This document shows positions 1 to 7,500 of a stretch of 12,817 nt of DNA, piece after piece. The notes beneath the pieces are model-generated. The model saw nothing but the letters and a program-made list of their open reading frames with translations. It did not search any database and was not told where the DNA came from. Source of the DNA: Methanospirillum hungatei (GTDB taxonomy: Archaea; Halobacteriota; Methanomicrobia; Methanomicrobiales; Methanospirillaceae); NCBI RefSeq assembly GCF_020216685.1, contig NZ_JAIWNS010000147.1, forward strand, positions 1 through 12,817, given 5' to 3'. Position numbers and translations under genes: made by a program. Numbering within the stretch: position 1 is the stretch's first letter; each line of letters begins with the position of its first letter.

Positions 1-44
1 TGGGGCTGCACTTACTGTCACCAACCTAATAAAAATAGTAAGCT
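1..44. other. Left-edge segment of unknown origin, not pglX
   Basis: This short stretch lies beyond the point where pglX homology stops and contains no gene. On the minus strand it would be the 5' leader of whatever is driven by the TATA-like box at about 50-57. It could be the terminal part of an insertion sequence or of another gene lying left of the window, but I do not recognise the end sequence as a named IS family. Confidence 0.3.
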
Positions 45-64
45 TTAAATATATAAAGATCTTT
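43..64 (-). promoter_or_regulatory. Putative archaeal promoter (BRE + TATA box) reading leftward
   Basis: On the minus strand the order is a purine-rich BRE-like stretch (CCGAAAGATC) followed by TTTATATA at 57-50, close to the archaeal TATA-box consensus. Transcription would start about 25 nt downstream, near position 25-30, and run out of the window to the left. The box overlaps the last codons of the truncated pglX fragment, so it belongs to the sequence that replaced the pglX 3' end rather than to pglX. Confidence 0.5.
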
Positions 65-929
65 CGGTTAACTTAACCGCGTAACTCATATTATTATTTT
101 CTTCCTCGAGAGATTGCATCTCTCTCGTCATCTCCTGCCAGTGGGTCCGGAGTTTCTGGTAGGAGGATTCGATGGTCGGGGTGAGAAAGTCAGGGGAGAT
201 GAGGGGGAGAGTGGAGAAGTCCCAGGAGGTTTCATAGGAGTCCCAGTCAGTTTTTGAGATATTTATTAAGCGAGTCCCCGAGCATAAATAATCTATTTTC
301 GAAAAATTATCGGGATAGGGTAATTTTGCAAAATCGCCAATTGGAAAAGATAGTGAGGGATTTATGATAAATCCTAGAATGGCATAGATTTTATTATTTG
401 TCAGTAAAAGTAATTTGTAATTTTCATTGATATCATTATTTGATGCTATGGGGGCTTTATTATTGGAAAGGATATTTGAAGGAATATATCTTGTACATAA
501 TTTATTTGATGTTATTTCAGACCAACTTATTCCGCCTTGTCTATATGAATCATAGTTATCAGGTGGACTGTCATGAGAAATATTCATCAAATTAGATGGT
601 TTTCTCCAATCTATGACATAGTCAATATTACCGTACCACTTTCTAAATTCCCCCCCTTTACTATGCTTTATCCATTTAGAAGGAGTAAACTTTTTTATGT
701 TAGTATCATGAAGATTTACTTCATACCATTTTTTTAAAAAAAGATCATTATCCCCAGTTTTAATTCCGAATTCGATTTTAAAATTATTTTTTACGGTATT
801 TAAATCAAATAACCTTAAAATTTTTTCACTTACCCAATAAGCAATCGGACTTCCTGGAATCTTCTTGAAATCCTCTGCAGAGGCCCGATAAAAATTCGGA
901 ACCGGATTATTATTCTTCGTATCTGACAT
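45..929 (-). CDS. pglX: PglX C-terminal fragment: target-recognition region, 3'-truncated
   Basis: This is the downstream half of a BREX adenine-specific DNA methyltransferase, the part expected to recognise the DNA target. Visible family landmarks are FYRASAEDFKKIPGSPIAYW near the start, the conserved KGGEFRKWYGN block, ISWSEITSNKLCTRYIP, LSFPIGDFAKLPYP and ISKTDWDSYETSWDF. It contains no methyltransferase catalytic motifs; those are in the separate upstream fragment at 2737-4584. I chose the ATG at 929 (MSDTKNNN) because GAGG lies 7 nt upstream; the ATG at 959 is possible but has no such site. After SLEEENN the family sequence normally continues for a few hundred residues. Here it changes abruptly into about 13 unrelated residues and stops, so the C-terminus is lost. 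The 240-900 part is much more AT-rich than its flanks, as expected for an exchanged recognition domain. Translation as a separate polypeptide is possible; activity is doubtful. Confidence 0.85.
   Translation of the reverse strand: MSDTKNNNPVPNFYRASAEDFKKIPGSPIAYWVSEKILRLFDLNTVKNNFKIEFGIKTGDNDLFLKKWYEVNLHDTNIKKFTPSKWIKHSKGGEFRKWYGNIDYVIDWRKPSNLMNISHDSPPDNYDSYRQGGISWSEITSNKLCTRYIPSNILSNNKAPIASNNDINENYKLLLLTNNKIYAILGFIINPSLSFPIGDFAKLPYPDNFSKIDYLCSGTRLINISKTDWDSYETSWDFSTLPLISPDFLTPTIESSYQKLRTHWQEMTREMQSLEEENNNMSYAVKLTERSLYI
55..79. repeat. Two adjacent perfect palindromes at the pglX breakpoint
   Basis: AAAGATCTTT (55-64, 10 bp) is immediately followed by CGGTTAACTTAACCG (65-79, two 7-bp arms around a single centre base). 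They lie 10-20 bp from the place where PglX similarity ends. They could be an operator for the adjacent leftward promoter, a recombination or attachment site, or part of a mobile-element end. The symmetry is directly visible; the function is inference. Confidence 0.55.
650..656 (-). repeat. G7 homopolymer inside pglX target-recognition region
   Basis: The coding (minus) strand has seven consecutive G residues, encoding the two glycines and the next first base in the conserved KGGEFRKW block. Gain or loss of one G would frameshift the fragment. In the Streptomyces coelicolor Pgl system, phase variation through a G tract in pglX is established knowledge; whether this shorter tract varies is unknown. 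Confidence 0.7.
729..742. repeat. T7A7 palindromic homopolymer pair in pglX fragment
   Basis: Seven T residues are followed directly by seven A residues, inside codons for LFLKK of the pglX target-recognition fragment. It is a perfect 14-bp palindrome and two adjacent slippage-prone runs. It may simply reflect the local AT bias. Confidence 0.6.
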
Positions 930-936
930 CTCTTTT
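923..936 (-). repeat. Insert-edge direct repeat, downstream copy
   Basis: AAAAGAGATGTCAG on the minus strand matches AAAAGATATTCCAG at 2770-2757 in 11 of 14 positions. Both copies sit in the same codon phase of the two pglX fragments (A|AAA|GAN|ATN|NCA|G). The copy overlaps the start codon of the downstream fragment. Confidence 0.45.
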
Positions 937-942
937 CCTCTT
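930..942 (-). promoter_or_regulatory. Ribosome binding site deciding the start of the pglX C-terminal fragment
   Basis: AAGAGGAAAAGAG directly precedes the ATG at 929, with GAGG 7 nt upstream of it. This argues that the downstream pglX half can initiate translation on its own, and that the shorter start (MSDT) is used rather than the ATG at 959. Confidence 0.5.
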
Positions 943-978
943 ACACACATCCAGACCATGAGCTGTTCCTGTCATTTC

Positions 979-1259
979 TCATGATACTCCCTCTTCAATC
1001 AGCCTTCGTTCCATGAGTATCTGAGCTGCCGTTCTTCTTCTGATGGAAGGTACAGCACATCCTTTGATCAAAATATCTGTTTTTGTTCATCTAGTATCGA
1101 ATATCGTCCACCCGTTTCATCGCAATCTATACAAAAGATAGGATCGATGGTCAGACTATCAGCCATCCTGACATACCTGTCCAATTGTCCGGTATACTTG
1201 TGAGACATTAATTTCGCTACCCGGTGGGTGACAAATTCATGAGGGTACATAATATTCAT
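979..1259 (-). pseudogene. Small gene of unknown function, frameshifted (about 93 codons if repaired)
   Basis: The open part (1068-1259, 63 codons) starts MNIMYPHEFVTHRVAK and contains CIDCDETGGRYSI. It stops at TGA just after a run of four T residues. With one more T the frame would continue as QIFLIKGCAVPSIRRR and end with RRLIEEGVS at 979-981, giving a coherent basic C-terminal part. The gene begins 17 nt after the AlbA_2-type gene, behind an AAAGGAT ribosome-binding-like sequence, so the two are co-transcribed. I do not recognise the family. The frameshift may be real decay, phase variation at T4, or a sequencing error. The third in-frame methionine (1250) is an alternative start. Confidence 0.5.
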
Positions 1260-1276
1260 ACACTAATCCTTTACAT

Positions 1277-2740
1277 TCACAAAATTGCCAGAATATCCAT
1301 TCCTTTCCGAGTCACCCGGTACTTCTGCTTACTGCTGTTTGGTTTATCTGGTATCGTCATCTCTAAAAGCCCCTTATCCAGCAACGGATTGATCACCGCT
1401 TCTCTGAACTTGCTCCGGTTGGTTCTTTGTACCACCGCCATCAGCTCTGTAATTCCGGACTCCTGAATACATTTCTGGAGAACCAGTCGCTGCTCATCAT
1501 TCAGATCAACCTGGTCCCTGCCGGAAGGACTGAGTCCCGACTTGGTCCCAACTTGGTCCCTACTTAGTCCCTCGGTATGAATCACCTGTTCTTCAGAGAG
1601 AAAAACCGTAACCCTGACCCGCATCCCGATCTCCTCAATCACCGGTTCGGAAAGCCCCATATCTGTAGCCTCTTGAAGTATCCGGCGAAACCCGCTGCCC
1701 CACTGCTCGATGAGATCTAACTCCCGGAACACCCGTGCAATCACCCGGTTCCGGATCTTTGACACCCCGGACTTTACATCCTCAATCGTCATACCGGGGA
1801 GGAGGATACCAGGATTTTCAACCTCTATCCGGTCATCAAAGAACGATACCCGGATTGGTGCTCCTATCTGTGAATAATCTGCATGGACGAGAGCGTTGAT
1901 GATGACCTCCCGGAGTATCGTGAGCGGAATACTCCAGACATCCTTCCGCCTGATCTCAGAGAAGTCAGCACCCCTCATGGCATGCTTCTTCAGAAACAGG
2001 ATGATGCTCTCCACCGCATCCGGAAGGGTATCATGAATGTCGATGTGGTCAAAGATGTCCGCCTTGTCTCTTCCGATAAACCTGCCACACTGGACCCATG
2101 CATCAGGGAAATATAAATCACGCCGCTTCCCGTAGAGGAGCATGGCACCCTGTGTCGGAACATATCTGTTCTGATCCACAGTGAGCAGTTTCAGGGTTAG
2201 GAGTTCTTCGCTTGACAGGTCCCGTCTCCCGGAGAAATGCTTCCTCGCCGCCTTGAGATCAAGGTCATCTTCTGAGAGATCAGGCATTGGCATCTCATCA
2301 TACGAGATCCCTGAGCAGGACCTATTCAGTTCGGCAATGAGTTCCCGGTCAGCCTTCCGGTTGGTAGACCCAAGCCTTACATATACTCCCTCAACCAGGC
2401 CTTCCTTTTTCAGGAAATGGGGCCGTTGTCCACTCGGGTACACCTGGACCATGAGAAGTGTCTGATCTTCGATGGAGATGAGATCCACATCAGGGACAAG
2501 CCGGGGAAGGATCGAATCGGCAATCAGACTGCAGAGCCGCTCTTCCTCACCGAATGGATCAGCAATACCCGTGACCGTCCGGGTGGTATCCTCTATGCCG
2601 ATGATAATCCGGCCGCCTGCGGTATTGGCAAAGGCTACGATCGTCTTGAGAATATTCTTCGGAGAGGAGAGATCCCGCTTAAATTCTAAGGTCTTTCCTT
2701 CCGGCTGGCTGAGAAGATCTGATGGTGAGAGGATGGTTAT
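1277..2740 (-). CDS. AlbA_2 / HATPase_c_4 / winged-helix protein (COG2865-like), no canonical start codon
   Basis: This is a predicted DNA-binding, ATP-binding regulator of the AlbA_2 (Schlafen-type) and RecG-like COG2865 group. In order it has an AlbA_2 domain (LEFKRDLSSPKN, then AFANTAGGRIIIGI, ending near YVRLGSTNRKADREL), a GHKL-type ATPase region (REVIINALVHADY, VENPG, EQWGSGFRRI), a repeat-rich linker (SRDQVGTKSGL), and a C-terminal winged helix. The first GTG in frame (2488) would delete most of the AlbA_2 domain, yet the frame is open up to a TAA at 2750-2752 with no ATG, GTG or TTG in between. The ATA at 2740-2738, just before TILSPSDLL, is where a start would be expected, about 487 codons from the stop. 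Either the start codon was lost at the junction with pglX, a non-standard start is used, or the protein is made by frameshifting from the upstream pglX frame, which it overlaps. Its role beside BREX is unknown; a regulatory or hitchhiking defence role is inference. Confidence 0.8.
   Translation of the reverse strand: MTILSPSDLLSQPEGKTLEFKRDLSSPKNILKTIVAFANTAGGRIIIGIEDTTRTVTGIADPFGEEERLCSLIADSILPRLVPDVDLISIEDQTLLMVQVYPSGQRPHFLKKEGLVEGVYVRLGSTNRKADRELIAELNRSCSGISYDEMPMPDLSEDDLDLKAARKHFSGRRDLSSEELLTLKLLTVDQNRYVPTQGAMLLYGKRRDLYFPDAWVQCGRFIGRDKADIFDHIDIHDTLPDAVESIILFLKKHAMRGADFSEIRRKDVWSIPLTILREVIINALVHADYSQIGAPIRVSFFDDRIEVENPGILLPGMTIEDVKSGVSKIRNRVIARVFRELDLIEQWGSGFRRILQEATDMGLSEPVIEEIGMRVRVTVFLSEEQVIHTEGLSRDQVGTKSGLSPSGRDQVDLNDEQRLVLQKCIQESGITELMAVVQRTNRSKFREAVINPLLDKGLLEMTIPDKPNSSKQKYRVTRKGMDILAIL
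1529..1572. repeat. Four 11-bp tandem repeats in the AlbA_2-type gene
   Basis: Four consecutive imperfect 11-bp units on the plus strand are ACTGAGTCCCG, ACTTGGTCCCA, ACTTGGTCCCT and ACTTAGTCCCT. A related unit lies slightly apart at about 1509-1519. They encode the linker before the winged helix. Eleven is not a multiple of three, so change by a single unit would shift the frame, while change by three units would be neutral. Confidence 0.75.
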
Positions 2741-4584
2741 GCCCCCGATTTAAATGCTGGAATATCTTTTAACTGAGTGATAATTTCCTGAAACAGGGTA
2801 ATTTTTTCTGCCTCGCTCCTCCCATCAACGAGGCGGAGGTAAGCACCCTGATAATTCGATTTGACACGATTTTGGATTACAAACGCAGTCGTTGACACCA
2901 CCTCTCCACTGATACTATCAAATGCTTTCGGACCGAGATGTGCCATTGATAGGATGGTTTTATTGTCCAGGATTTTATCACGGAGTTTTTGGTATGATGA
3001 AAGAAACATCCAACTTTGCATAGTAATCATGGCTACCATACCATTTTCGATAGCCAGATGTAAGTTTCTCTCGATAAACATGGCAAATAAATCAGATTTG
3101 CTATCTGGATACTCTTTCTTAGCAAATTCTTTTAGATGAGTAGTATGCCCTCCGTTCCCCATATACGGCGGGTTGGCAATTACTACATGATATCTGGGCT
3201 GTAAATACTCAGTCTGTTCCAAAGCTCTGAGCACTTTCTGATGAGTATCAAACAGGAGCAGATTTGAGGACATATTCTTCTCCGCCAGAATATTTCTTAT
3301 ATCCGTTACATCACCGACAGACGGCCGGATGAGCGATCCAAAGTTCTCCGCCTCGGTAAACTGCATGAGGGTCTCTTTCAGGCCGGTGGTAAAGAGATTA
3401 CTCCCCACCGCAGACACGTATGCATCAATATCCTCTTCATGCAGTTCGATATTCTCAAGAACACAGATATGAGGCTGAACCGGGCGGTCAAAGAACTTCT
3501 TATCCTTCTTCCTCGCTTTCATCACCAGAGCAAATGCTGCAAGAGATCCCGCCCGTTTGTCTATCTCAATCCCATACAGATTATGGTTCAGAATAAACTC
3601 CGGGATCTCCTGCTCCAGGTACCCCTCTTCCTTGTAGATCTCATAGAGCAGGTCAAAGGCATAAACAAGAATATGCCCTGAACCGCAGGCAGGATCACAG
3701 ACCTTCAGTTCTTCCGGAGAGGTGATCTTCAGGTAGTCGGTCTCCTGCTCGTCCGGCCGGATGTAAAACTCCATCCGCTCATACAGCCGTGAATGAGGGC
3801 GATTCAGCATCCAGAGCCTGCCAAGGGAGTTCTCGACCATGTACTGCACGATCCACTTGGGCGTGAAGAGCTGCGTCACTGCAGGGATCTGATCGACCGT
3901 GTACTGCTTCTTTGCCTTAATCAGGGCATCCTTCTTCTCGGCGATATAATCCTGGTATATCCACCCGATGATCTCCGTCTCCCTCCAGTCCTCTTCGGGG
4001 ATGATGGTATTGAGATATCTGATCATCGAGTCGGTATGAAGCAGCCGGTCAGGGAAGAGCAGTTCAGAATAATCCTGAATCGGTTCGAAAAGAAACGGCA
4101 TCTTCGTATGCAGATAATGACACAACAAAAGAAAGAGATACCGAAACAGCTCCTCATACCGCCCTTCTGACTTCAGATCCAGGACCTGCTCACGGTCAAT
4201 ATCCAGGAAGGTGAGATCAAGAGCCTTTGTCAGGATATCTGGATCGGTCTTCCCGGCCACTGTTGAAGAGAAGACCCGGACCGGCAGGTACTCATTCACC
4301 TCCATGAACCGGATGGCAATAAACCGGTTAAACCAGGTATAGGTAACCTCCTCAATCACCCGATCGTACCCTTTCTTCTCGATCTCTCTGACTAAAAATG
4401 CCCGCTGATCTTTGATACTCCGGGGATACACCTCTCCGCCAATGATGACAGAGTCCTCAAACTCCTGCTCCACCGTGGCTATCGTCTTGTCAGTGATCCC
4501 ATAATAAGCAGCCCGCTTCTTCGTCTCTTCAAGAAGACTCTTGCGGAGAGCATCAGAAAATTCCTGTATCTTTGCCTTATCCAC
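2737..4584 (-). CDS. pglX: PglX N-terminal fragment: adenine-specific DNA methyltransferase core of BREX
   Basis: This fragment carries the N6-adenine methyltransferase catalytic part of PglX, which in BREX methylates host DNA to mark self and also takes part in phage exclusion. Motif I (DPACGSG) is at residues 297-303 and motif IV (NPPY) at 471-474. The fragment also has the helical N-terminal region typical of the family (VTYTWFNRFIAIRFME) and LVDGRSEAEK near residue 586. It starts at GTG (4584) only 2 nt after the brxC stop, which suggests translational coupling. Full PglX proteins are usually about 1,100-1,200 residues. This one stops at 615, after QLKDIPAFKSGA, inside the junction with the inserted cassette. 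The continuation is found at 45-929. Both catalytic motifs are intact, so the fragment could act if it pairs with the downstream half, but this is unproven. Confidence 0.92.
   Translation of the reverse strand: MDKAKIQEFSDALRKSLLEETKKRAAYYGITDKTIATVEQEFEDSVIIGGEVYPRSIKDQRAFLVREIEKKGYDRVIEEVTYTWFNRFIAIRFMEVNEYLPVRVFSSTVAGKTDPDILTKALDLTFLDIDREQVLDLKSEGRYEELFRYLFLLLCHYLHTKMPFLFEPIQDYSELLFPDRLLHTDSMIRYLNTIIPEEDWRETEIIGWIYQDYIAEKKDALIKAKKQYTVDQIPAVTQLFTPKWIVQYMVENSLGRLWMLNRPHSRLYERMEFYIRPDEQETDYLKITSPEELKVCDPACGSGHILVYAFDLLYEIYKEEGYLEQEIPEFILNHNLYGIEIDKRAGSLAAFALVMKARKKDKKFFDRPVQPHICVLENIELHEEDIDAYVSAVGSNLFTTGLKETLMQFTEAENFGSLIRPSVGDVTDIRNILAEKNMSSNLLLFDTHQKVLRALEQTEYLQPRYHVVIANPPYMGNGGHTTHLKEFAKKEYPDSKSDLFAMFIERNLHLAIENGMVAMITMQSWMFLSSYQKLRDKILDNKTILSMAHLGPKAFDSISGEVVSTTAFVIQNRVKSNYQGAYLRLVDGRSEAEKITLFQEIITQLKDIPAFKSGA
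2757..2770 (-). repeat. Insert-edge direct repeat, upstream copy
   Basis: AAAAGATATTCCAG on the minus strand covers codons K606 to P609 of the pglX N-terminal fragment and ends where PglX similarity ends. It pairs with 923-936 (11 of 14 identical, same codon phase). Confidence 0.45.
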
Positions 4585-4586
4585 GG

Positions 4587-7500
4587 TCAGATCACCTTTA
4601 TTTTCTTCGTTTTTATCATCTCATGAAGTTTTGCCTTGATATCAGCCAGATATTCTTCAATATCCTCCTCTGTCTCGAGTATTTTATTAGTTCTGAAGAA
4701 TTCTTTTGTATGAATGAATTCGAGAGTTTTACTGGTTTTGTCATTATTTTCAGGATCTATCTGATTTAAAATCTTAATTTTTTCTTCAGTATCTTTACAG
4801 GCTTTCATGTAGATAATAGAAAGATTATCTGCTGCTAATTTGATATGTGAACAATCGTTCGATCTGAGTGCCTGATATACTGAACTATCAAGTCTTTCCC
4901 GAACCATGGGAGCGATAGTCTCGATATAATACTGTGAATTACCAAATGTTTTATCCATCTCCTGCTTGAACCTATCAGCATCGTTCTTCAGTTCCTCCTG
5001 TAACTGTTCACGTGATACGGCAAGTGATCCCTCAATCACACTCTCCAGTTGAGGAAGTTTTCTGATATCAGAATACGGATTCTCATCCCGAATGATCCGG
5101 TCCATCTCATGCAGGCGCTCCTGTGCCGACTCATCTAAAAACTGGGAATTCCGGTGATACCCGTCAATCTTATCAAGCACCCGCTTGAAGATATCCTTCT
5201 GACTCCCTTCAAAAAACCGGACCGCCACATCTGCCTCATGAGCCAGGTCTGCAAACCTGTCCTTCTCCTCTGACACCCTCTCAAGAAATGCGGTCGGATC
5301 AGAGATGGAGAGGATATCTTTTATCATGGTCAGATAAGGCTCAATCCGTCTCCTCCCTGGATACCGTGGCTCTTGTGAATACATGGCCAGATAAGCAGCA
5401 AGCTTCTGCCTCTTCCCATCAAGAGTGTCCCTTAAAAGATCAGCGATCTCCTGTTCCTTCTCCGGAAAGGAAGAGATATCAAAGACATCAAGAAGCACCG
5501 CCCTGACATTCTGAATAATCTCTACAGACGTCTTTTTCTTCAATTCTATGACAATCTTATCGAAATTCTCCTTTCTGGTGATGTATTTTGCAATATCCTC
5601 CGGATTATACGTAAGGTATGACCGCTGATACCGAAGCCTGATATCATCGCCCTTGTACAACATGGCAAGAAGACCGGATATCGTCATCGTCTTCCATCCA
5701 TAGGGCTTTTTTGAGAAATGAGAGATAAGTTCGCTCATCACCACCGGCACCCTCTTCTCATCCTTCACGACGACAAACTCATGCATCTCCTGCAAAGCCA
5801 GATGATTCACATCAGACGTGGTCACCCCGAACGTTGTAAGATCATCGGATTTCAGCACCCGGAGAACATCCGAATCAGACGCAAACTCCCGGTCCACATA
5901 ATGGGATTTATGATACACGGCCTTGAGGAGCCGTTCAAACCCATCCCGTACTAATTCCTTCGGACTTCCGGACGAAAGAGAAACCTCGATACCATCAACA
6001 AAAACCCGGGCATCTTTCACACCCTCATGAATAGCAGAGATCGACGACTCTTTCAGGGCCGCTGCTTCCTGCTGCTTCTCAATAAGATACTTCTTCATCA
6101 GCTCATCGTTCCGGTTCGACCTGGTCTGCTTCAGAAACTTCTCAATCTGAAGATACCCCTGAATCTGCCCGACAAAACCACTCTCTTCCGGAAAGATAAA
6201 AAGGAGCGTATCTTTCGAGTCAATATTACTCAAATTCTCCCCGCCAAGCGACTGCTGACCGCTCCCTCTGACATACTCATCAGCAAGCGGAGTCAGAAAC
6301 CGGATCGTCAGATCTGCATCAGAAGAGGATGATACCTTATCATCAACCGCCCTATTGAACTTATACTCCCCATATGACTTCTGGCAGATGGAATTAGACA
6401 GAAACACCTGTTCAAACACCTCCTGCACAATCAGGTGACGGTCTATATCTATCAGTTTGATCTCACGGTTGATCTCCTGCTCCTCATTCGTCAGGAAATA
6501 GAAATTATCCCCTGATTTACTAATAAGCGTCTCCCGTTCAAGCCGGTTTAATGACGCAATAACCCTCTCTCTCAGTTGTAACTTATCCTCATCCACACTG
6601 GAAAGCGAAAGAACAATGATATTATCAAGATTGGTTGGTAACTCCTGCACATGCCGGATCATAAAGAGCGTCTTGAGCAGGAGACAGTCAAACTCCTCAA
6701 GACGTTCATTATCACCCGCCTGAGTGATCGTCCGCTTGATAATAGGATCGAGAAAACTCTCAATCGTATCATAAAAGGAATAAAAAGGCACCAAAGTTCC
6801 AAGCTCGGAAGAACCATACCGCTCTGCTGCCTCCTTGTATGCATTGAGCATGGACCGCTCACCCTTTGCCAGATGCTTCCCGGTAAACCCGGTCGTCCGG
6901 ATCTTCTCAAACACCTTCTGCAGGACGATGAACTGATAGGGAACAAATGGATACACCGAGGTAAAATCATCACCATCCCGGTAATTCTTCATCTCCGCTC
7001 CCCCTGAGAACGAGATAAGATTCTTCAGGATGGTCTTCTTCTCCTCATAAAAAAGAGAAAGCATCTCGTTATACTCCTCTTTCTTCTTCAGTATCCTCTT
7101 CTTGATAACCTCATCAACATTGGCACTGGAAAGGCTGACACGGGTATCAAACCTGGCCTGGATCTTGGAAAAGTCCTGTTTCACCTCTTTTCCCTTCATC
7201 GCCTTTAACGCAGTCTCAATATCAGCCTGTGACGTGACGATAATCCATGCCTTCCCCTTCAGAATCGTCCCAAGTTCCTCTGCCACCGTCTGCAGGTTCA
7301 GCATGAGCTGGCTGTTATCACCGATATACTGCCCAATCTCATCAATCAGGAAAACAACCTGATGATCTCTCCCCCGCTCCTCACAATACCGTTTGATCTT
7401 CTGTGCAAACTTCTCCGGCGTAAGAATATAATTCTGCCCGTCAGACTCAAACATCCGTTCAGAGGACTCCTTACTCTGAAATTCACACCGCTCCAGGGCT

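Larger units (their letters stand above)
937..2756 (-). mobile_element. Inserted gene cassette splitting pglX (AlbA_2 protein + small gene)
   Basis: PglX similarity stops after ITQLKD on the right side and resumes at FYRASAEDF on the left side, so the roughly 1.8 kb between them is foreign to pglX. The cassette carries the AlbA_2/GHKL-type gene and a small frameshifted gene, in the same orientation as the BREX operon. I see no transposase, integrase or long terminal inverted repeats. The only boundary signal is the imperfect 14-bp direct repeat (923-936 and 2757-2770). It could be a defence hitchhiker acquired by recombination, or the outcome of a recombination that exchanged the pglX 3' half. 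Confidence 0.6.

Noticed and set aside
1..30. Left edge as a named insertion-sequence terminal repeat
   Set aside because: No transposase or second terminal repeat is visible, and I cannot match the end to a known family by eye.
960..1000. 13-codon frame MRNDRNSSWSGCV overlapping the end of the small gene
   Set aside because: It has a stop/start overlap but is too short and has no recognisable features; likely chance.
1500..1580. CRISPR-like array
   Set aside because: The 11-bp units are directly adjacent without spacers and lie inside a coding region; no CRISPR-type repeat is seen elsewhere.
1277..2488. GTG at 2488 as the start of the AlbA_2-type protein
   Set aside because: It would remove EFKRDL and the AFANTAGGRIIIGI core of the AlbA_2 domain, which is clearly encoded upstream in the same frame.
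4572..4769. 65-codon plus-strand frame over the brxC-pglX junction
   Set aside because: Antisense to two conserved genes, with no ribosome site or family similarity.
6651..7007. Open frames over 100 codons on either strand inside brxC
   Set aside because: They are fully contained in the well-supported brxC frame, have no recognisable motifs and show the low-complexity composition of shadow frames.
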